A stretch of 35,319 bases of DNA from Candidatus Methylomirabilota bacterium (lineage in GTDB: Bacteria; Methylomirabilota; Methylomirabilia; Methylomirabilales; Methylomirabilaceae). The DNA lies in contig JAGWQH010000003.1 of assembly GCA_028870115.1 (NCBI GenBank), forward strand, positions 1 to 35,319. The letters are read 5' to 3'. Both the position numbers and the translations under genes were made by a program. Positions 33,271 to 35,319 of the stretch are shown here, one piece after another (the first letter of the stretch is position 1; each line of letters begins with the position of its first letter). A model generated the notes under the pieces. That model was not told the origin of the DNA and did not search any database. It saw nothing but the letters and a program-made list of their open reading frames with translations.

Positions 33271-33359
33271 GTCTAACGTACTGCTCACCGGCGGCACAGA
33301 CCACTGCAAGCCAAGCTCATGGCTACCCGGCTGCGGTCTGGTGAAGCGGATCATTCGAC
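33271..33359 (-). repeat. attC-like recombination site following brnA
   Basis: Read on the minus strand this 89-base segment has the arrangement of an integron attC site. It runs GTCGAAT (R''-like), GCTTCACC (L''), an imperfect hairpin core including GACCGCAGCC and GGCTTGCAGTGGTC, GGTGAGCAG (L'), and GTTAGAC (R', matching GTTRRRY). L'' and L' are complementary apart from one extra base, a feature of attC sites; R'' is degenerate. It begins 11 bases after the brnA stop, where a cassette's attC belongs. Confidence 0.5.
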
Positions 33360-33370
33360 AAGATGTGCCT

Positions 33371-33586
33371 CTACTCGATCACCTCTGCAAGGTGCTTATC
33401 CGTAAGAATCAGCTTGTTGACCACCGTCGAGATGTCGGTCTTTTTCTTCCGGGCAATGCGCTGTACAAAGGTCATCGCTTCTTGGTCGAGGTACACGGGA
33501 AGACTGAGCTTCAGGCCTGACCTGTAAAACTTGCCCCGAACACCCTTCGAAAAGTCGTATTCTTTTCTCATCTCCTCATTTGCCAT
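33371..33586 (-). CDS. BrnA-like antitoxin
   Basis: A 71-residue protein (FSKGVRGKFYRSGLKLSLPV, YLDQEAMTFVQRIARKKKTD, ISTVVNKLILTDKHLAEVIE) that looks like the ribbon-helix-helix antitoxins paired with BrnT (DUF497) toxins: a basic N-terminus, a beta strand KLSLPVYL and two helices for dimerisation. In this family the antitoxin binds the toxin and represses its own operon. ATG 33586 follows GAGAGGGGG. The start overlaps the end of the restored brnT frame by 11 bases, the normal toxin-first arrangement. Because of the toxin frameshift, the antitoxin frame is also continuous with the toxin's N-terminal frame. The antitoxin itself looks intact. Confidence 0.75.
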   Translation of the reverse strand: MANEEMRKEYDFSKGVRGKFYRSGLKLSLPVYLDQEAMTFVQRIARKKKTDISTVVNKLILTDKHLAEVIE

Positions 33587-33883
33587 ACTGCCCCCTCTCG
33601 CGCCTGGTGGCTCTCCGACACATGATGATCCGCACTCTCGGCACCGCCCCTCGTCGATTGGCTGGAATGTGTGGCACACCACGAGAATCCGTCCAGTCGA
33701 AGAAAACCCGAGCGTGATCCATCGATCTTCCTGTTCGCTATGCTCTTCATCGTACAGTGAGATGGCCCGAGGATCAAGGAACACCGTAGCTGCCTCCTCG
33801 AACGGCACGCCGTGCTTGCGTTGGTTGACCCTTCTCTTCTCGGGGTCCCATTCGAACTCGTAGACTATGGTAGCATCTGCCAT
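33576..33883 (-). pseudogene. BrnT (DUF497) ribonuclease toxin, frameshifted
   Basis: The N-terminal part reads as a BrnT toxin: VYEFEWDPEKRRVNQRKHGV, PFEEAATVFLDPRAIS, EHSEQEDRWITLGFSSTGR, ILVVCHTFQPIDE. After Glu the frame diverges into a Cys/Gly-rich sequence unlike the family. The expected C-terminus (GAVPRVRIIMCRRATRRERG, then QYGK and stop at 33578-33576) is in another frame. Adding one G to the four-G run at 33650-33647 joins the two parts. BrnT toxins are RNases that cut mRNA and halt growth, so loss of the C-terminal helix should inactivate it. The start is ATG 33883 with GAGG seven bases upstream. A base-calling error in the G run cannot be excluded. Confidence 0.7.
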
Positions 33884-33947
33884 TCCCACGCCTCGCCGAT
33901 CTCACGCATTTGCCATCATTTACCATGCGCTTCGTACCAATGCAACT

Positions 33948-34039
33948 CTACCCTCCGCAAGGCACCGTTCGGTAGGCGAACGGTAGCAACACCCTTCAGC
34001 TTGCGCTATCGACCTCGACCATACGCCTTGCGAAGGTAG
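33948..34039. repeat. Nested inverted repeats upstream of the brnT-like gene
   Basis: Outer arms CTACCCTCCGCAAGGC (33948-33963) and GCCTTGCGAAGGTAG (34025-34039) pair almost completely. Directly inside the left arm a perfect eight-base hairpin ACCGTTCG/CGAACGGT (33964-33984) has a five-base loop. A further inverted repeat, TTGAGCCA/TGGCTCAA, lies at 34089-34130. The 33884-34164 gap shows no gene, so these are its main content; they could be regulatory or remnants of recombination sites. Confidence 0.55.
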
Positions 34040-34164
34040 GAGCGCACCAGAATTGCTGGGCCTGACGCGATAACCTCAACGTCTGCAATTGAGCCAACGA
34101 CCTCAAGCCTCATCGGCCCCTGTGGCTCAAGCAGTGTTCACCAGGCAAGCAGCCATGCGCAGCA

Positions 34165-34245
34165 GTCTAACGAGGCTACGGATCAGCGGCGGCACCCAGC
34201 CCTGCTGCAAGCTGCAACCCATGTCCCCAGACTGTTTTGTTACCT
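34165..34245 (-). repeat. Second attC-like site, following the 295-residue gene
   Basis: On the minus strand the segment ends in GTTAGAC followed by TGCTGC, identical over 13 bases to the end of the site at 33271-33359, and shares inner blocks (GTGCCGCCG and GCTTGCAG). About 80 bases upstream is AGGTAAC as a possible opposite core. I could not draw a convincing L''/L' pairing, so this is weaker than the first site. It lies 43 bases after the end of the preceding gene. Confidence 0.4.
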
Positions 34246-34287
34246 ATCTCCCCGGCCGGTCACTACTTCGATTCCTACACAATGACG

Positions 34288-35175
34288 TCAGCGGGCTAGC
34301 AAGCTTCCTGGATCTGAAAGACGACGCTGACAAAACTGAGTGGCATCAGGGCATACAACTTCCTTTGGCGCCACGACATCTTCGTTCACCGTCCAAATCA
34401 TTCTGAACTCGTCTTTGACCTCGGAAGTATTCTCTTTCAAGAAATAGATCTCATCCGAAATCTCGTCGTCGATTCGCTTTGCGAGTTGCGCGTTCATTCT
34501 GTAAAAGGACTCCTCCACCGCACGTTGGTCCTTGACCTTCGCCGCCTCAAGCAGCTCCGATGGATCGGGCGGGATCGACTGCAGTGTGTTACGTACAACG
34601 GAGCGTTCGGGCAAATATTTGCATCGGCCGAACTTGTACGATAGAAAGCCGGAAAGGCTGGATGATATTGCCTTGCAAAAACCTGGTACATCAACTATCC
34701 GAAAATAGTCATCCGTTCCGAAGTGTCGCATGAGTGCGGAGCTCTCGGACAGACTAGTACAAAGGATGTAGCTTCTACTTCCCGACGTTTGAATGCCTGT
34801 CAACGCATATAAACCATCCGTGATGTGAAAGTTTCCTTTTCCTTCCCGCTCGTCCCGACGACTGAGATCTTCGTGAGTTCTACACTTTTCATATGTGCTC
34901 AACATCAGCCGACCAGCGACAAAGAAATCGTTGATCCACTTTGCATCCAGGTACCGTATCGGAATCATGCGCTTTATGTTGAAACTGGGTGCTCTCGCGT
35001 GGAGACTAACGATCACAACTTTGATACCCCTGAGTGCCACGCCGCCCCATGGCCTTAAGCGGTTCTTCCACCACGCCCAGAGTTCTCTCCGCCGCTTGTC
35101 CGGCCATGCCCAAAAGCCTGCGTACTTCCGTATCCGGGCGATGAGTGCGCGTTGGTCCTCCTCCAGACGTGACAC
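34288..35175 (-). CDS. Hypothetical protein of unknown function in the cassette region
   Basis: I do not recognise this 295-residue protein. The segment MIPIRYLDAKWINDFFVAGR, LMLSTYEKCRTHEDLSRRDE, REGKGN resembles uncharacterised proteins in which a short N-terminal strand is followed by an E-D-x(3)-R-D-x-x-E-G signature; some relatives are reported near phage-defence or mobile genes, but no activity is established. A cysteine occurs in YILCTSLSESSALMRHFG, and the rest is mixed helix and strand. The first 68 residues are unusually rich in Trp and Arg; the family-like part starts at ATG 34971, so the true start may be there rather than at GTG 35175. Neither has a strong ribosome-binding site. 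Base composition seems less GC-rich than the core genes. The 144 bases from 35176 to the window end hold nothing I can identify. Confidence 0.6.
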   Translation of the reverse strand: MSRLEEDQRALIARIRKYAGFWAWPDKRRRELWAWWKNRLRPWGGVALRGIKVVIVSLHARAPSFNIKRMIPIRYLDAKWINDFFVAGRLMLSTYEKCRTHEDLSRRDEREGKGNFHITDGLYALTGIQTSGSRSYILCTSLSESSALMRHFGTDDYFRIVDVPGFCKAISSSLSGFLSYKFGRCKYLPERSVVRNTLQSIPPDPSELLEAAKVKDQRAVEESFYRMNAQLAKRIDDEISDEIYFLKENTSEVKDEFRMIWTVNEDVVAPKEVVCPDATQFCQRRLSDPGSLLAR

Positions 35176-35319
35176 TTAACCCATCTTCCGCAGTAGTGGC
35201 TCGATCTGCACCAAAAAGACCGCTCGTCGATCAGCCGGACCGCGTCACTCCGTGATCCGGAAGCGCCGGATGCTGAAAACCGCGTGTAGTGCAGAAAAGC
35301 CTCTTGCGGTGGACGCCGA

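Noticed and set aside
33371-33889. A natural toxin-antitoxin fusion protein
   Set aside because: The linker between the halves is Cys/Gly-rich and unlike either family, and the expected toxin C-terminus is present in another frame. A frameshift explains it better.
1-35319. CRISPR array
   Set aside because: No set of regularly spaced direct repeats was found at any point in the window.

Overview
The window looks like chromosomal DNA from a moderately GC-rich, Gram-negative, respiratory bacterium. Outer-membrane proteins (a TonB-dependent receptor and a FadL porin) imply a diderm cell. Molybdopterin synthase, bacterioferritin and a full set of acyl-CoA genes imply respiratory metabolism. Gene content and the mix of ATG, GTG and TTG starts remind me of NC10/Methylomirabilota or related deep lineages, but that is an impression from protein families and I could not run a taxonomic search.

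Left part (1-7006). A TonB-dependent receptor runs off the left edge on the minus strand behind a good sigma70-type promoter. Next on the minus strand come QueF (queuosine pathway), a small HTH/zinc-ribbon regulator and a TetR regulator whose promoter carries an operator-like palindrome. An EF-Tu-domain-like small protein follows. On the plus strand are a short-type alpha-glucan phosphorylase and a BioF/KBL-type PLP enzyme.

Middle (7046-20370). A large UPF0182 membrane protein precedes a compact fadN-fadA-fadE operon, a complete beta-oxidation spiral in the same order as Bacillus subtilis fadNAE. moaE and moaD lie convergent to it. They are divergent from a 590-residue orphan protein (apparent degenerate nuclease-like fold, winged helix, TPRs) across an AT-rich promoter region with matching palindromes. 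Bacterioferritin and a convergent FadL-type fatty-acid porin follow.

Long minus-strand gene run (31785 down to 20371). In transcription order: RNase H-like exonuclease, MtaB tRNA methylthiotransferase, MTA phosphorylase, PfkB kinase, acyl-CoA carboxylase beta subunit, biotin carboxylase, biotin carrier, methylmalonyl-CoA mutase large subunit, methylmalonyl-CoA epimerase, and a secreted FlgT-like/FG-GAP protein. Together with fadNAE and FadL this supplies uptake, beta-oxidation and propionyl-CoA to succinyl-CoA conversion for fatty acids including odd-chain ones. The cobalamin-binding small subunit of the mutase and an acyl-CoA ligase are not in the window.

Right part (31938-35319). A YchF-like ATPase paralogue and a tRNA-Arg(GCG) are followed by an accessory segment. 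It holds a BrnT/BrnA-type toxin-antitoxin pair with a frameshifted toxin and an unrecognised 295-residue gene. Each is followed on its 3' side by an attC-like site ending in the same GTTAGACTGCTGC core, so I read this as a small integron-type gene-cassette array without a visible integrase.

The most noteworthy signals are the cassette array and broken toxin, a palindromic insertion between mtnP and pfkB flanked by a perfect 9-bp duplication, the MoaD C-terminus that overshoots its Gly-Gly, the paired palindromes in the moaD/orphan-gene promoter region, and the orphan protein itself. I found no CRISPR array, rRNA or complete transposon.
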